From Paramacrobiotus metropolitanus (Eukaryota; Tardigrada; Eutardigrada; Parachela; Macrobiotidae), in NCBI RefSeq assembly GCF_019649055.1, contig NW_026570227.1, positions 2,232,001-2,296,000 of the forward strand: a DNA stretch of 64,000 nucleotides, written 5' to 3'. Positions 1-11,329 of this stretch are shown piece after piece; position 1 is the first letter of the stretch, and every line of letters starts with the position of its first letter. The position numbers and the translations under genes were made by a program. Below the pieces are notes generated by a model that saw only the letters and a program-made list of their open reading frames with translations, had not been told where the DNA came from and made no database searches.

Positions 1-2
1 TC

Positions 3-311
3 TATCAAAGTGAACCGACGTCAATTGAATTTTTCGACTCTTACGGACGCCCTGTAGAGCTGTTTTGTCAGATTAAAGACTGGATAGCTAATTTACATGT
101 GGTTTATCAAATGGAACGCATACAACAAACATATTCCACAGTCTGCGGTCAATTTTGTATATTTTTTATTCATAAGCGTGCTAGCGGGGAATCATACAAA
201 GACATTATTCATTATTTCACGAAGAATTTTGCAAACAATGACGCAATGGTTTGTCAATGGATAAACAATCACTTTAACATTAACACATCAATGTATGCAG
301 AGCTTACGTAG
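3..311 (+). CDS. Adenain-like cysteine protease (PRO), C-terminal part
   Basis: The reading frame is open from the window edge to the stop at 309-311, about 102 residues, with the N-terminus outside the window. Two landmarks of the adenovirus/Polinton maturation protease are visible: an FFDSYGRPV segment, matching the family's FDS.G block with its acidic residue, and STVCGQFC, matching the catalytic-cysteine block, followed by an aromatic-rich helix and an R-x-S-G-E-S-Y segment. In the family this enzyme cleaves capsid precursor proteins. It lies upstream of, and on the same strand as, the polymerase. The assignment rests on motif order, not on a database search. Confidence 0.72.
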   Translation, partial: YQSEPTSIEFFDSYGRPVELFCQIKDWIANLHVVYQMERIQQTYSTVCGQFCIFFIHKRASGESYKDIIHYFTKNFANNDAMVCQWINNHFNINTSMYAELT

Positions 312-555
312 AATGAAAAACAAAGAAGAAAAAAAATAATAAAGCAGCATCAGCAAATTTTTTTGGGTTTTAGATTTCATATTTTTGGTCCCTGAGGTAG
401 TAAAAACGGTGGCAGCAGTAGCAGTATCATTAGCAGCAGCACAAACAGTATTAAACATGAATTTTTTTGGGTTTTACATTTCATAATTTTTGTATCACAA
501 GATGCATGCAGGAAACGATAGTAAGGAAACAAGCAAACAGAAGCACGTTACCGTC
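312..555. other. Intergenic, A-rich
   Basis: A short spacer between the protease end and the convergent 363-residue gene. It holds an AATAAA-type A-rich stretch near 330-345 that could serve as a polyadenylation signal, and several agcagcag runs. No gene is seen. Confidence 0.5.
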
Positions 556-1647
556 TCAGGCGCTATTGGTGTTGGAGTCGCCAACGTCTTCGCTTGCACT
601 GGCTTCATCTTCGGCTTTAATGTCGTTGTTAAGAGGTCCTTTCGGCTTCCCATTGCCTACTTCCGTAAGCTTCAGCTTCTCCACGGCAATTCGCTTGACG
701 GATTCCCATAACGCTTCCTTGTGCTGTTCCAGAAACTGCTTGGCATTGAAACTCAGAATCTTGTCGAATCCAGTAAGTTGACCCCATGGACGTAGCAACA
801 GCATCATCCCAATCATCCGCTTACCATTACCGAGCTCGGTAGTGATGTCGTTCATCATCTCGTCAGTTAAATTCAGTGGATTTATACCCCACTCACACGA
901 ATGACTAGCCTCACGGACGGTCGGCTGTGTAAACAGCGTAAGCATTTCGCCACATCGAGCGCAGTTTTCGTGCAAGCGATCCAACCACATACCATACATG
1001 GCAAACGGCAATCCAGTCAGCAGGGAAGTAAAATCGGCATCCGCCAAAGTTGCAGTTGCAACCGGAGACTTACGTGCTTTCAACAGAGCATCAATATCAC
1101 GAAACATTGTCAGGTCCTGTATGGTCGTGCGAAGTGATTCAAAAGACTTGATGCCGAACGAGACGCCGTTTTTGGTGGCCTGCATGTCCCCATTCCCTCG
1201 CTTACAAAACTGGCGGATGTTTGCCAGTGCCACATTATCATAGCTAGACCATACAAAGTAGACATCATTGCCAAGATGGAAGAGCGTTGACAGATTGCCA
1301 CTAGTCAGCTGTGGGTCGCGAATCAGTGTGGCATTGGCAATGTTGTTGTAGATTAAACCGACAAGCCGCATAAACTGGTCATTAGTCAGAAAAATGTGCT
1401 TCTCACCGACCGACCACTTGGCATCTGGACCTGGGTTGCTGGTGGTAAAATCTCCGATTACAAACTCCAGGGCTTGAGTTTCGCTGTTAATTCGAGAGCA
1501 AACAAACTTATCGTAACCGAATTTCATCGTAGGGAAGCCTTCGTAATAAAACGCAATCTTTCCGCTGGCAAACTTTCGCTTGGCTTCGCCGACTAGATCG
1601 TTCTTGTCGGGAACAAACGAACGCTTAACCGGTGGCAGGCCAGTCAT
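556..1647 (-). CDS. Unassigned 363-residue protein of the virus-like element
   Basis: An uninterrupted frame of 363 codons, convergent with the protease and divergent from the IAP-like gene. I do not recognise the family. Residues about 25-115 (aromatic strands, then GEKHIFLTNDQFMRLVGLI) are faintly reminiscent of a PC4-type single-strand-DNA-binding fold, in which a strand-rich core ends in a G-x-x-I-x-L-x-x-x-Q-x-x-x-L helix; this is only a shape resemblance. A CARC pair near residue 230 could bind metal. The C-terminal 40 residues are acidic and serine-rich (KAEDEASASEDVGDSNTNSA). There is no signal peptide or membrane span. Position suggests an element-encoded structural or DNA-binding protein; that is inference. 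Confidence 0.6.
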   Translation of the reverse strand: MTGLPPVKRSFVPDKNDLVGEAKRKFASGKIAFYYEGFPTMKFGYDKFVCSRINSETQALEFVIGDFTTSNPGPDAKWSVGEKHIFLTNDQFMRLVGLIYNNIANATLIRDPQLTSGNLSTLFHLGNDVYFVWSSYDNVALANIRQFCKRGNGDMQATKNGVSFGIKSFESLRTTIQDLTMFRDIDALLKARKSPVATATLADADFTSLLTGLPFAMYGMWLDRLHENCARCGEMLTLFTQPTVREASHSCEWGINPLNLTDEMMNDITTELGNGKRMIGMMLLLRPWGQLTGFDKILSFNAKQFLEQHKEALWESVKRIAVEKLKLTEVGNGKPKGPLNNDIKAEDEASASEDVGDSNTNSA

Positions 1648-2011
1648 TGCTGTTGTAAAGACTGCTGCTGCTGTAAAAAAGTAAATCTGAATTCAATCAG
1701 AACCAAGAAAATCAAAATGAAGAGACTGACGAGAGTGCAAAGCCGACGCAGTCGACATAAGTGTTGCTGCTATATATCCACTGTTTTATGTCCATCAACA
1801 ACTCTACCATCGAGTTGCAATAAAATGAAGTGCAGAAAAATATTTCTCTGTTGCACAAAATTCTAGTGCGTAACAAGTATTATAAGCGCGTTGCTGATAT
1901 AATTCGCCCAGTCACGCAAGTTCACGTCGTATTTGTCATCGTTAGGCGTTCCAGAAGGTTAGGCTAATAGCTTATTTCATCAGGAGTAATTAAAAAATAC
2001 CTAGATCCCTA
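1648..2011. promoter_or_regulatory. Divergent intergenic region
   Basis: About 360 bases separate the divergent starts at 1647 (-) and 2012 (+). TATA-like strings occur on both strands (tatatat near 1770; tataagcg near 1881; gatataattc near 1896). A shared bidirectional promoter is plausible but not shown. Confidence 0.35.
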
Positions 2012-2508
2012 ATGGATCGTTTTGCAGCCATTCGAGGTACGCAGCAGCAGCGGCCTGATCCGCGATATCCAGCAGAGAGTGTCGAGAACCGTATGGAAAC
2101 ATTTCGCAACTGTGGGGGTAAAGTGAGCGAAGAGAATGCTCGAAAGTATGCTGAACTGTTTTGGTACTGCTCGGGTATCAAACATCAGATTCGGTGCCTG
2201 TTCTGCCACAAAATTAAGGGACCTGTGAAGAAGGCATCTATCCAGTGGCTTGCAATGATGTGTGCACTGGGACAGTAGCTTTTAGATATCGGCAAGCGGC
2301 GTCAGCTAAAGTAAATGGAATTGTTGTCGACATTGATCAGGATAACATTGAGTACAATCACAGGGCGCCGAGTAATCCAGAGTGCGAAAAGTATAATGCA
2401 ATGTTGGCCAGAGCATTTTCTTTTGACGACCGGCCATGGCCAGCCGACAAACGACATCTGGTCTACAAGCTGGCCGAAGCAGGCTTTTATAATTGCGGTA
2501 AGTTTGCC

Positions 2509-2551
<43 letters not shown>

Positions 2552-3533
2552 TGCGTTTATAAGCAAATGCAAACACCTGCCGCATTTGCAGCAGCTGGCG
2601 CACAGTATAACTGTTCGGCTTCTGAGGCGACCGTTTTACCAAGGCGCACGGGGGTGGGGGGCCCCCGTTGCTCCCTTCCGAAGCTGTCGAAGAATGTATC
2701 GGAAGTGGTAAACAACGACGACCGGAGCGCTTCGCGCTCCGGGCGCCAGTTGTTTACAGGACAACAAAAGTGTTTTCTCTGTTGTTGTTGTTGTGCCAGG
2801 GTTAGCATCACCGGTCCCCTTATTACCTCCGGATATCATTCGCTGCTTCTACTGCTATGTTTTTATTTCCGGATTACCGCAAGATTTTGAGCCATGGATT
2901 GAGCATGCACGCGTCTCTCCGGCTTGCGCCTATGTCATGAACGTGAAAGGCAAACGGTTCATCAATGATGTTATACGGGCTTGCCGGTCGCCCATAACCG
3001 ATATTGGCTTGCAAGGTAAAGAAAAATATATATGAATAAATACATATGACACAATTGCTGCTGTGATTCTTTCTTAATATTACAAACAGTCTTATATTCT
3101 TATATAAAGCTTGGTTTTTACAACAATTTTTGCATCAAAATACTTGTGATCTGCAGGCGTGCTGGTTATGGACACAAAAGCAGCTCTCTTGGGATACGAA
3201 CCAGCGGCCCTCGAACGGGCGAAAGCAAAGAATAAGGGGCGGTTCTATTTTTGGGAAGAAATGGAAGAAGCGCTTGAAAATCCGGACGTGGAATTTCTAG
3301 AGCAGACGTATTCACTGAAGGACGCTTTGGAGGTACCTGTTGGAGATGATGCGAGCACTGTTGAACGACTGAAGTGTAAAATTTGCCTCGTCCGCTACGC
3401 CAACACGATGATTACCCCGTGCAAGCATCTGGTCATGTGTGGACAGTGCGCAAAATCTTCACTGGAACCAGGAAGCCAGTGCGCATTCTGCCGTCAGGCA
3501 GTGGAATCCGTGACTTCGATTTACTTTACTTGA
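2012..3533 (+). CDS. IAP-like protein with BIR and RING blocks
   Basis: Coding blocks lie at roughly 2012-2278, 2380-2500, 2830-3014 and 3158-3533. The first has a BIR-like start (RMETF, then RCLFC). The second and third resemble a fuller BIR: SFDDRPWP, LAEAGFYNCG, then CFYC, PWIEH and a later Cys, which supply the C-x2-C...H...C zinc ligands. The last block ends in a C3HC4 RING (CKIC, CKHLVMCGQC, CAFC), as in inhibitor-of-apoptosis E3 ligases, which block caspases and ubiquitinate partners. Gaps between blocks look like GT-AG introns. It may be an element cargo gene for suppressing host cell death, as in large DNA viruses, or a host IAP caught between element genes. Family call firm; ownership uncertain. 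Confidence 0.78.
2514..2552. repeat. (TG)n microsatellite
   Basis: A dinucleotide run of about 19 units lies in a presumed intron of the IAP-like gene. Confidence 0.9.
2708..2756. repeat. Long GC-rich hairpin in IAP-like intron
   Basis: An outer arm GTAAACAAC pairs with GTTGTTTAC, and an inner nine-base arm CCGGAGCGC pairs perfectly with GCGCTCCGG across a TTC loop. The remaining bases between inner and outer arms pair only in part. It lies in an otherwise low-complexity presumed intron. Confidence 0.75.
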
Positions 3534-3776
3534 TAGCACGTTTTTCTGTGCAAGAATTTGTCGTGCAACAAAATATCACACCGCAAAATAATGTGCCTCA
3601 TATTACTTCTAGTTTACATATATATTTTTACATGTTCGAAATTTCATGGCTTGTGTGTTTTTTTCCTACTCTTTCTGACTCAGTTCAGGTTTACTTGCAT
3701 TATTGTCCTCATAGTTTTTGATTTTCCGTGTCACACACACATACACAAACCCACACAACAATATATCTGATTAAAA

Positions 3777-5674
3777 TGGACAACAATTTCGGTTTTTCGG
3801 ATGACGCAGAAGATATTTTGAATGTGCTGTTGAAGGAATTTAATGCTAATCCACTTCCTCTACCACCACCACCACCACCACCAACACCAACAACTACTGC
3901 GACGGTAACAATGTCATCGTCTTCACCATTTTTGTCAAATTCAGGTGTATTAGGTAAGGAAAATAGCAGCAAAATTAAAACTCTTATTACTGTTTTATTA
4001 TTATCCAAAACTGGAGTAAAAATAACGAGGTATCAGCAAGAACACTTATTGTTGTAAAGTTGTGCCTACTATTTTAAAACTAAAATTTACCTGCATGGTT
4101 TAAGCAATGCCAGCAGCAGCAACAGCAACAACAGCATCAAAAACAACAGCAACAGCCGCAACGGCACCAACAGTTACACTTGCACCAACGGAAAATTTGC
4201 AGCATAATCAGCTGTCAGCACAACAGCCTGAGATGCTGTCAAGTCCGTGGTCGCCACAACCGAATCAACCAGTTTTCAAAGGTCAGAAGCCACATTTGTA
4301 ATTCTTATTTAAAAAAAGCATAAAATTATAGGAAATACAATAATAGAATAATAATTTTCGAACACTTTTGATGTTCGTTTTTTTGATATGTTGCAGACGA
4401 AACAACGGGAGCTGAAATCGTTCATTATGGTGACATAAAAATATATATTCGTTTCTGATATTAATTTTGTTAAATTGTCATTTTTCTTGTGAATAAGAAT
4501 ATTTAAATTATACAGGGTCTTTTTGTGTTACAGTGGGTGACCAGATATTTCGTCTAACCACGTTATATGGACGTCGAGAGGATTTGAAACGTAATACATG
4601 TGTAGACTCACATTTGTTACTACGTACTATTGGAAGCGGCAATAATAAATTTTCTTATTAATATTCTCCATAATTTTGCAGCTATTAATCCAGTTCTCGG
4701 ATACACTGCGCGATATGAATGCTACAATGAGCGCCATCTTTACATCATCTTGTCACCCTACAGCATCCTTCCGGAATTGTGCTATGGTGATCAGCAACTG
4801 CCCATTTCGTCAATTGAAGAAATTTTAACTACACTGCCCGCTATACCAACAGCTGTGGTGCCCACCACATCACTCCAACACCCACTTCAAACTGTTTATG
4901 CCGCTCCTACGTCCTCGACGGCCGCTCCCGCTCCTCCTCTCTCCGAGACAATTAATGGTAGAATCGCGCTTTGATTATAAACTTTCATTTTATAACAACT
5001 TGCTGAAATATTTTTTAGGTACTCTGCCTACTGCAACTGGTGCGGCGACTAATAACAACAACAACAATAAAGACGACGACAACGAAGACCAGCATCTTGT
5101 TCCGGCAGCTAAGCGAACAAAATTATCCCCAACGGCTTCGATGGAATGGATCACACAAAACTTTAGCAGCAAAAGAGACGAAAAGACATTGCGCAATAAC
5201 TACCAGTTGTACCGAGACGCATATAGCATTCTGTACCGCAAAGGATCTACCAGTCCTTTTATTGCGTTTTTTTGCTCGTCAAAATTTGCGACAGTCGAAT
5301 TTGTGATTGCCCGCCACAAAAATGCTCGATGCAATGAGCTCGTCATCACTTTGGATATTCTGGGCAAAATCGTTGAATGGACCAATTCAAACCTCTCTGC
5401 GAAAGGCCGCCACAAAGCTGTTTCCACCTCTACAGCCAATGCGCATGCGGGAACACTTTTCTGGTACGTTATTGATAGCCACACAAACACGCAGGCAACT
5501 TTTGTTCACGAGAAGCGTTCCGCCACTACCAGCGATGATTCATCGTTGGTGTTGCGTATAAAATCCGGTGACACCACCTCCAAAAATAATATCGCCGACA
5601 TAAAATCGGACGAGCTGGATTTTATAAAGCAGTGCTATAATCATTTCAACACAATTAAAGATTTGCTGCTGTAA
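3777..5674 (+). CDS. Unassigned low-complexity gene, several coding blocks
   Basis: A run of plus-strand open blocks separated by short AT-rich gaps with GT and AG ends. It begins with an ATG at 3777 (MDNNFGFSDDAEDILNVLL), followed by a proline run and Thr/Ser-rich sequence. Next come an Ala/Thr/Gln-rich block (about 4107-4282), a block with folded-domain character (about 4680-4955, GYTARYECYNERHLYIIL), and a 3' block (about 5018-5674) with a KRTK basic patch and an alpha/beta-looking C-terminus. The stop lies 32 bases before the polymerase start. I recognise no family. Immediate linkage to the polymerase suggests an element gene. Whether all blocks form one transcript is not established. Confidence 0.5.
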
Positions 5675-5705
5675 GACTGATTTTTCTTTTGCCCCGTCTA
5701 TCAAA

Positions 5706-8700
5706 ATGGCACGTGTGTTTAATGGTGATAATGCTGAGCATGGTAATGGTAATAATAATGCTGATGCTGTTAACCATGTTGATGACGAAGATGATGTTGC
5801 TGCTGCTAACGACGTTAATGATAATATTGATGAAGACCCTTTTCATATAAGAAATTTTTTTGTTCTGAAACCAATAAACGATTATTATAATCGTCATTTC
5901 AAGATGACTTGTAAAAGATTTCAGTGTAAGGTACATCACCTTAGTCATATTCCGTTTTCCGAAATCCCTGATACAATTGCTGCTATTTTGGATGCAATTT
6001 TGAACAAAGTCCTAACTGATATTCCTAATCATGAAAGGTGTCGCATTAAACTACATAACCGCCATCTGGCGTACCCTATACATACACCTTTCATTCGCCG
6101 TGATCAGATGACTGTGGAGCGATTGATGAAAGAAGTTTCACGCGTGTTAAATTCGAACCAGGAATTTGTGCTTGATGAATCGTTTGAGCTGGAAATTCAC
6201 CACTCCAACCTTCCTGCTGGCTCTTGTCAATACGACATACCCTTGCTGTTGCGCAGAAAACTGGAGAAGATGAGCAGTGTTGTGCGCGTCCGTAATTCCG
6301 ATAACCTTTGCTTAGCCCGAGCCTTAGTAATCGCCAAAGCATTAGCTGATGAAGATACACAGTTATATAATCGTTTGTACCACACGAAAGGTCTCCGTAC
6401 TGCTTCCGATAAATCGCTGCAAACAAAAATGGCCAAAGAGCTCATCGCTGGTACAGGATTGGACTTGCGACAATACACGCTTGAAGATGTTTCCCTTTTT
6501 CAACAGGCGCTACCCGGTTACCAAATCCTGATTACAAGCATCGACCATCTTAACTCAATTATTTTTGCTGGTGAATATGCAGAAAAAAAATTGCGAATTC
6601 TTCACCATAATAATCATTTTGACGTATTGAAAAGCTTACCAGCATGGTTTAAGTCTTCCTACTGGTGTGATCGATGTAATCAAGGATACGATCACAAGAA
6701 CCGCCACCGCTGTATGTATCGTTGTAAGCAGTGCTTGAGGCCTGATTGCTGTCCTGCTGGTGACGAAAAACTCTACTGTCCAGACTGCTGTCGTACATTC
6801 AACGGAGAAAACTGTATGGACCATCACCGCACCGCCGGTTCAGCAGGCAACGGAATCACAATTTGCCAGACCTACTTTATATGCCAGTTATGTAAGTCGT
6901 TTGTTTCACGGGCGTCGCGCTCCACAGAACATGTCTGCGGAGAAATATTTTGTAATATCTGTAAATTGCACGCTCCACAAGATCACGTCTGCTATATTGA
7001 ACCGGAAATTCTGACTGAGCAAGACATGGAGAAACACGAAAATGCAAAGTTTTTATACTTTGATTTTGAAACGTTTCCCTGTCCTGAGACTGGTAATTTC
7101 ATTCCCAATTTAGCGGTAATACAGGATGAATCGGGTGAAGAGTGGATTTTTCCATCCGACATTACACAAATTGGTCGCGATATAACAAATGAATTCTGTG
7201 AATTCCTGTTTTCGGGCTTACACAGAAACGTCTACGTTTTGGCTCATAATTTGAGTGCCTTCGATGGATTCTTCGTACTAAAGTGGCTTTTAAAAAACGG
7301 CATTGTGCCGAAACTCATCATGAATGGTGCAAAAATAATGCAACTAGATGTTGCCGATTTTGGTATTAAATTCAGAGATACTCTGAATTATAATCCTCAA
7401 TCACTGGACGCCTGGGCTGAGGCATTTGGCGCTGCGGAACAGAAAGCAAAATTCCCACATCCAGTTAATCGACCCGAAAACTTTGGGAAAATTATTGCTT
7501 ACCCGAAGAGAGAAGATTTCAATTACAGCCTGATGAGCAACAAGGAAAGAAAAAGGTTTATTAAAGGATTTTATCGCAAAGACCGCCGAAAGAAAAAAGG
7601 ATTATATAACGTTAATGAAGAATTGGTAAAATATTGCCAGCAGGACGTAAACACCTTGCGCGTATGTTCACAAGAATACAGGAAATTGTTTATGGATATT
7701 TCCAGCGGGCTCTGCCCGTTCACTTCGGCTCTCACCATCGCTGGAATTTGCCACTACTTTTGGCAAGCGCGGATTTTGGAGAAAGATTTGCTGGCTGTTG
7801 TCAAGAGTCCGAATCAGCGCTTGCGCTCTCTTAAATGCAGTAAGTGGCTTAATTACATTGAGAATACTGAGGGGAAACAGCTGTTGAGAGAGTACAAGAT
7901 TGGAAAATTTTTTGTCGACGGTTTTGACAAAGAAAATGAATTGATCTACGAATTTTATGGAGATTACTGGCACGGCAATCCGTGCACAACGAAGGCTACT
8001 TTTATAAACCTGACACGAAAATTAACCATGCAAGATTTGTATTCTACAACGATGGAGCGAGAAGCAGCACTACGGGAGATGGGCTATTCAGTTATCCGGA
8101 TGTGGGAAACTGAATATGATAAGCTCATTACGGAGGATGAAGATTTTAAATACGGTATTAATGAGATTGAAATAATTCCGCCACTGCATCCGAGAGATGC
8201 CTTGTACGGTGGCCGGACGAACGGCACTCGCATTCATTACAAATGTGCCCCAGGAGAAGAGATACGGTATTTTTTATTTAGAATAAATTTCTGTGTTCAG
8301 AAAATATTTACCAGCTATAAATAATATAAATCAACTGTCTTCCAGGTTTGCAGATGTAATTTCCGAATATCCATTTGTGAATTCACGAAAGCGCTATCCT
8401 GTCGGACCGCACGTTCGCATCATTAAAGATTTTGATCAGAACTTGGAAAACTACTTTGGACTAATGTGCCTCACTGTTCTTCCACCGAAGCAGCTCTGGC
8501 TACCAGTTTTGCCATACAGAACGGGAAAGCTAACCTTTCCTCTCTGCAGAATTTGTGCTGACACGCAGCAGAACGCAACATGCACACATACGGATGCTGA
8601 AAGGTCGTTAACAGGAGTGTGGTGTTCAGTGGAGATTTCTAAGGCTCTCGCTTTAGGATATACTGTCAGAAAAGTCCATGAAATCTGGCATTTTCCTGAT

Positions 8701-9741
8701 TCACGGGAAGGCCTTTTTGCTGAATATATTCAGCATTTTCTTAAGCTGAAAACGGAGGCCAGTGGTTGGCCGTCGAACGTCCAGACCGAGGAAGATAAGG
8801 AGCGTTATGTTCAAGAATTTTTTGTGCGCGAAGGCGTCGCAATAGAACCAGCCAAGGTTATGAAAAACCTTAGCCTCCGTGCCTTAGCTAAACTGTTTTT
8901 AAATAAGTAAGTCTAATATATGCAATACTGACAAAAGTCATTTTATTATTATTTTATTTAAACATTTCAGCTTCTGGGGCCGGTTGGGAATGCGTGAAGA
9001 CCGGCTGGCGACTCAATTCATTTCGGAACCGAAAGATTTTTATGAAATCCTCCTTAACGACGCTTTGGAAACGCATAACACTGAATTTTTTAGCGATACT
9101 ATACTACAGGTTTCGTACAAATCGAAAGAAGATTTTATCACCACGAACCCAAAAACTAATGTCATTCTCGCAGCGTGAGTTTTAGCGCTTTATCTTGTGA
9201 GTGCTTTTTAACAACAGTAAAATTCAATAATTTTTTTTTTGCTAGGTTCACTACAGCCCATGCACGGCTTCATCTGTATTCGTACATGGCCCAGGTGGGA
9301 AGGCGGCTTATATACTTTGATACGGATTCCCTGATGTGGATCCATCGACCCGGGGATCCAGAAATTGCAATGGGTAATTATATGGGAGATTTAACGAATG
9401 AATTACATGACCGGGAATATATTGAAGAGGTCACCGTATGCGCCCCCAAGTCCTACGCTTATATCACCAGCAAAGGCAGACACATTTGCAAAGTCAAAGG
9501 ATTCACGCTAAACCGTTCTACAAAAAAGACATTAAATTTAAACACCTTCACTTCCCTCTGGACGATGCCAGGCCCACAAGTGTACCCGCTGCGTTATTCC
9601 TCTGTTATTCGCAGGAATAAAAGAACACTGGAAATCGATGCGGTAGATCAAGTCAAGCGTTTTCGACTCACCTATGACAAGCGCAGGATTTTGCCTGACC
9701 TTTCAACGCTCCCGTTTGGGTACGTTGAGGAAGATGTGTAA
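5706..9741 (+). CDS. polB: Protein-primed family B DNA polymerase, Polinton/adintovirus type
   Basis: The first large block (5706 to about 8268) is open for over 850 codons. It carries an Asp/Asn-rich N-terminus, a cysteine/histidine-rich region (about residues 315-440, several CxxC pairs), and the three exonuclease motifs: FDFETF, AHNLSAFDGF and YCQQDVNTL. Palm-domain motifs follow in the 3' half, including a TTAHARLHLY segment and the catalytic YFDTDSL (motif C). In the family this enzyme replicates linear element DNA from a terminal protein. The 3' half is divided by about three short intron-like gaps, unusual for a Polinton polymerase and possibly a sign of long residence in a spliced genome. 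Otherwise it looks largely whole. Confidence 0.9.
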
Positions 9742-9881
9742 TTTAAATTTTGGTGCTGCTGCATGACAGCTACCGCTATAGGCAGAATAACATCTCCTAT
9801 AAGCACTACTAATATTAAAATTATTACGCAGATAACGGCAAGTGCCTTTAGCGCAGGTTTAGATTTTTTTGATGACTCCAT
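9675..9881 (-). CDS. Possible small single-span membrane protein
   Basis: A 69-codon ORF antisense to the polymerase tail. A lysine-rich N-terminus (MESSKKSKPALK) is followed by one strongly hydrophobic span (about residues 12-38, Val/Ile/Leu) and an Asn/Ser-rich tail, which suggests a type II or tail-anchored small membrane protein. About 290 bases upstream on the same strand, 10172-10236 could be a short first exon (MPKRRTMADKVKKPKQ) ending in a GTAAG donor; whether the two belong together is unknown. No family recognised. Confidence 0.35.
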
Positions 9882-9949
9882 CTTTGTGTTCAGTTACGCG
9901 AATTTCCAGTTCCTGAACTTTGTGACTTTTAACTTACTTAAATAGTATT

Positions 9950-11060
9950 TGTCTCTCTTTGAACTATGATTGTTACAATGTAATAAATGACTGAAAAGTA
10001 TAACGAATCGCTGCGGATATAATTCTAACAATAAAAATATATCACGCTTCCGTAAAGAAACGTATGTTGATTCGGTGAGAATAGTTCGAAAGTTTACCGC
10101 AAAATATTTAAATCATTAAGAAAATAATTTTGTTTCACGAAGGAATTATTTTACACTTAACAACAGCTTACCCAGACAATTCCGCATCCTGTTTCGGCTT
10201 CTTGACTTTATCAGCCATTGTTCGACGCTTGGGCATTGCAATAATAATGCTATCCACCCTGTAACGTCCTACCAAATATCCAATATATTATTAAGGAAAA
10301 TGAGTAATATATTCTTTTTTTTGTCTATTTAAGTCGTATTACAGTATCAGTAAAATCATATGACAACGTTATTCTGTGAATTAAAAGCGTATTACCGAGA
10401 TGCATATATCACCGCTTTGCGGGGGTTGGTACTTGTCCAATTGTGATTGGCCTGCAACAAATATGAGCATTAATTTAAACTCAGTGCAGCTCACAGAAAA
10501 CCAAAGCGCAAAAGTTATAATACGATGCACATATAAATGCAAAAATATATAACTTGAATATACAACAGAAATAATATTTATAATAAATTGTTCAAGTATT
10601 AACAACAGCAATATTAGTACTTCCCTAATGAATACTTATAACAACAATAAACAATAATAAAAGAAATAACAAGTTGTAGTTGTAATCATGTAATAATAAT
10701 AATGTATTATTAATAGCAATAGAATATTAATAACAGTATTAAATAGTTCATTGAATATTGCTATTATAATTCATGGAATAATATTATATTATTATTCAGT
10801 AACAAATTGTTAATGGAATAATAATAAAATAAACCTACAGGACTGTAGATCAATGAATCGCAATGGTAGAATGGAGCATTAATGCTTGGTGACCTTTCGA
10901 ACGTTTATCGTGGCACCACAGTAACTGTAAAATAGAAAGTAATAATTAGTCAGTGAGACCAATTAGTTGAGCTGAAGACCGAAAAACAAGTAGATGAATA
11001 GTTTCTAATAGCAATAAGAGGTTAAACAACAGAAATAAAACCAAAATTATGAAATAAAAT
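9950..11060. other. AT-rich non-coding stretch
   Basis: Beyond the possible small exon at 10172-10236 I see no gene. 10600-10850 is dominated by TTATTAATA-like repeats. The right end of the virus-like element may lie here, but no terminal repeat was recognised. Confidence 0.5.
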
Positions 11061-11074
11061 TGATTTTTAGTCAA

Positions 11075-11115
11075 GTGGAAAAAGTTGGTCAGGATTGGTG
11101 AGAAACTTTTTCCAC
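11075..11115. repeat. Hairpin 1 with GTGGAAAAAGTT arms
   Basis: GTGGAAAAAGTT pairs perfectly with AACTTTTTCCAC across a loop of about 17 bases. A second hairpin with nearly the same arm ends lies 174 bases downstream. Confidence 0.75.
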
Positions 11116-11288
11116 CTACGACCCCTCGTTGTTTTTGAACTTCGAAACTTAAAAACGTAACATAAAAGTAGTTCGCATACCACGTAACAATAAAGTGCAT
11201 ATTAAATATCACTTACTTCGAGGGCAACCGCTTGAGGGACAACAAGGAATAGGGAGTAATAGCAGGTTTCAGAAGAACCGGGACGAAG

Positions 11289-11329
11289 GTGGAAAAAATC
11301 TGTCAGAGAACCTGACGGACTTTTTCCAC
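11289..11329. repeat. Hairpin 2 with GTGGAAAAA arms
   Basis: An 18-base arm (GTGGAAAAAATCTGTCAG) pairs with its partner with two mismatches around a five-base loop. The outermost nine bases match those of hairpin 1. Confidence 0.75.

Larger units (their letters stand above)
1..9881. mobile_element. Adintovirus/Polinton-like (Maverick) fossil, right part
   Basis: The left end lies outside the window and the right end is only approximate, because I found no terminal inverted repeat or target duplication. Parts in order: end of an adenain-like cysteine protease (+), a 363-residue unassigned protein (-), an IAP-like BIR/RING gene (+), a low-complexity multi-block gene (+), a protein-primed family B DNA polymerase (+), and a small one-span membrane ORF (-). 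Protease plus this type of PolB is the hallmark pair of Polintons and adintoviruses. Integrase, packaging ATPase and capsid genes are not visible here and would lie to the left. The visible frames look fairly well preserved apart from intron-like interruptions, so the copy is probably not very old, or parts are under host selection. I cannot count its breaks reliably. Confidence 0.75.
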
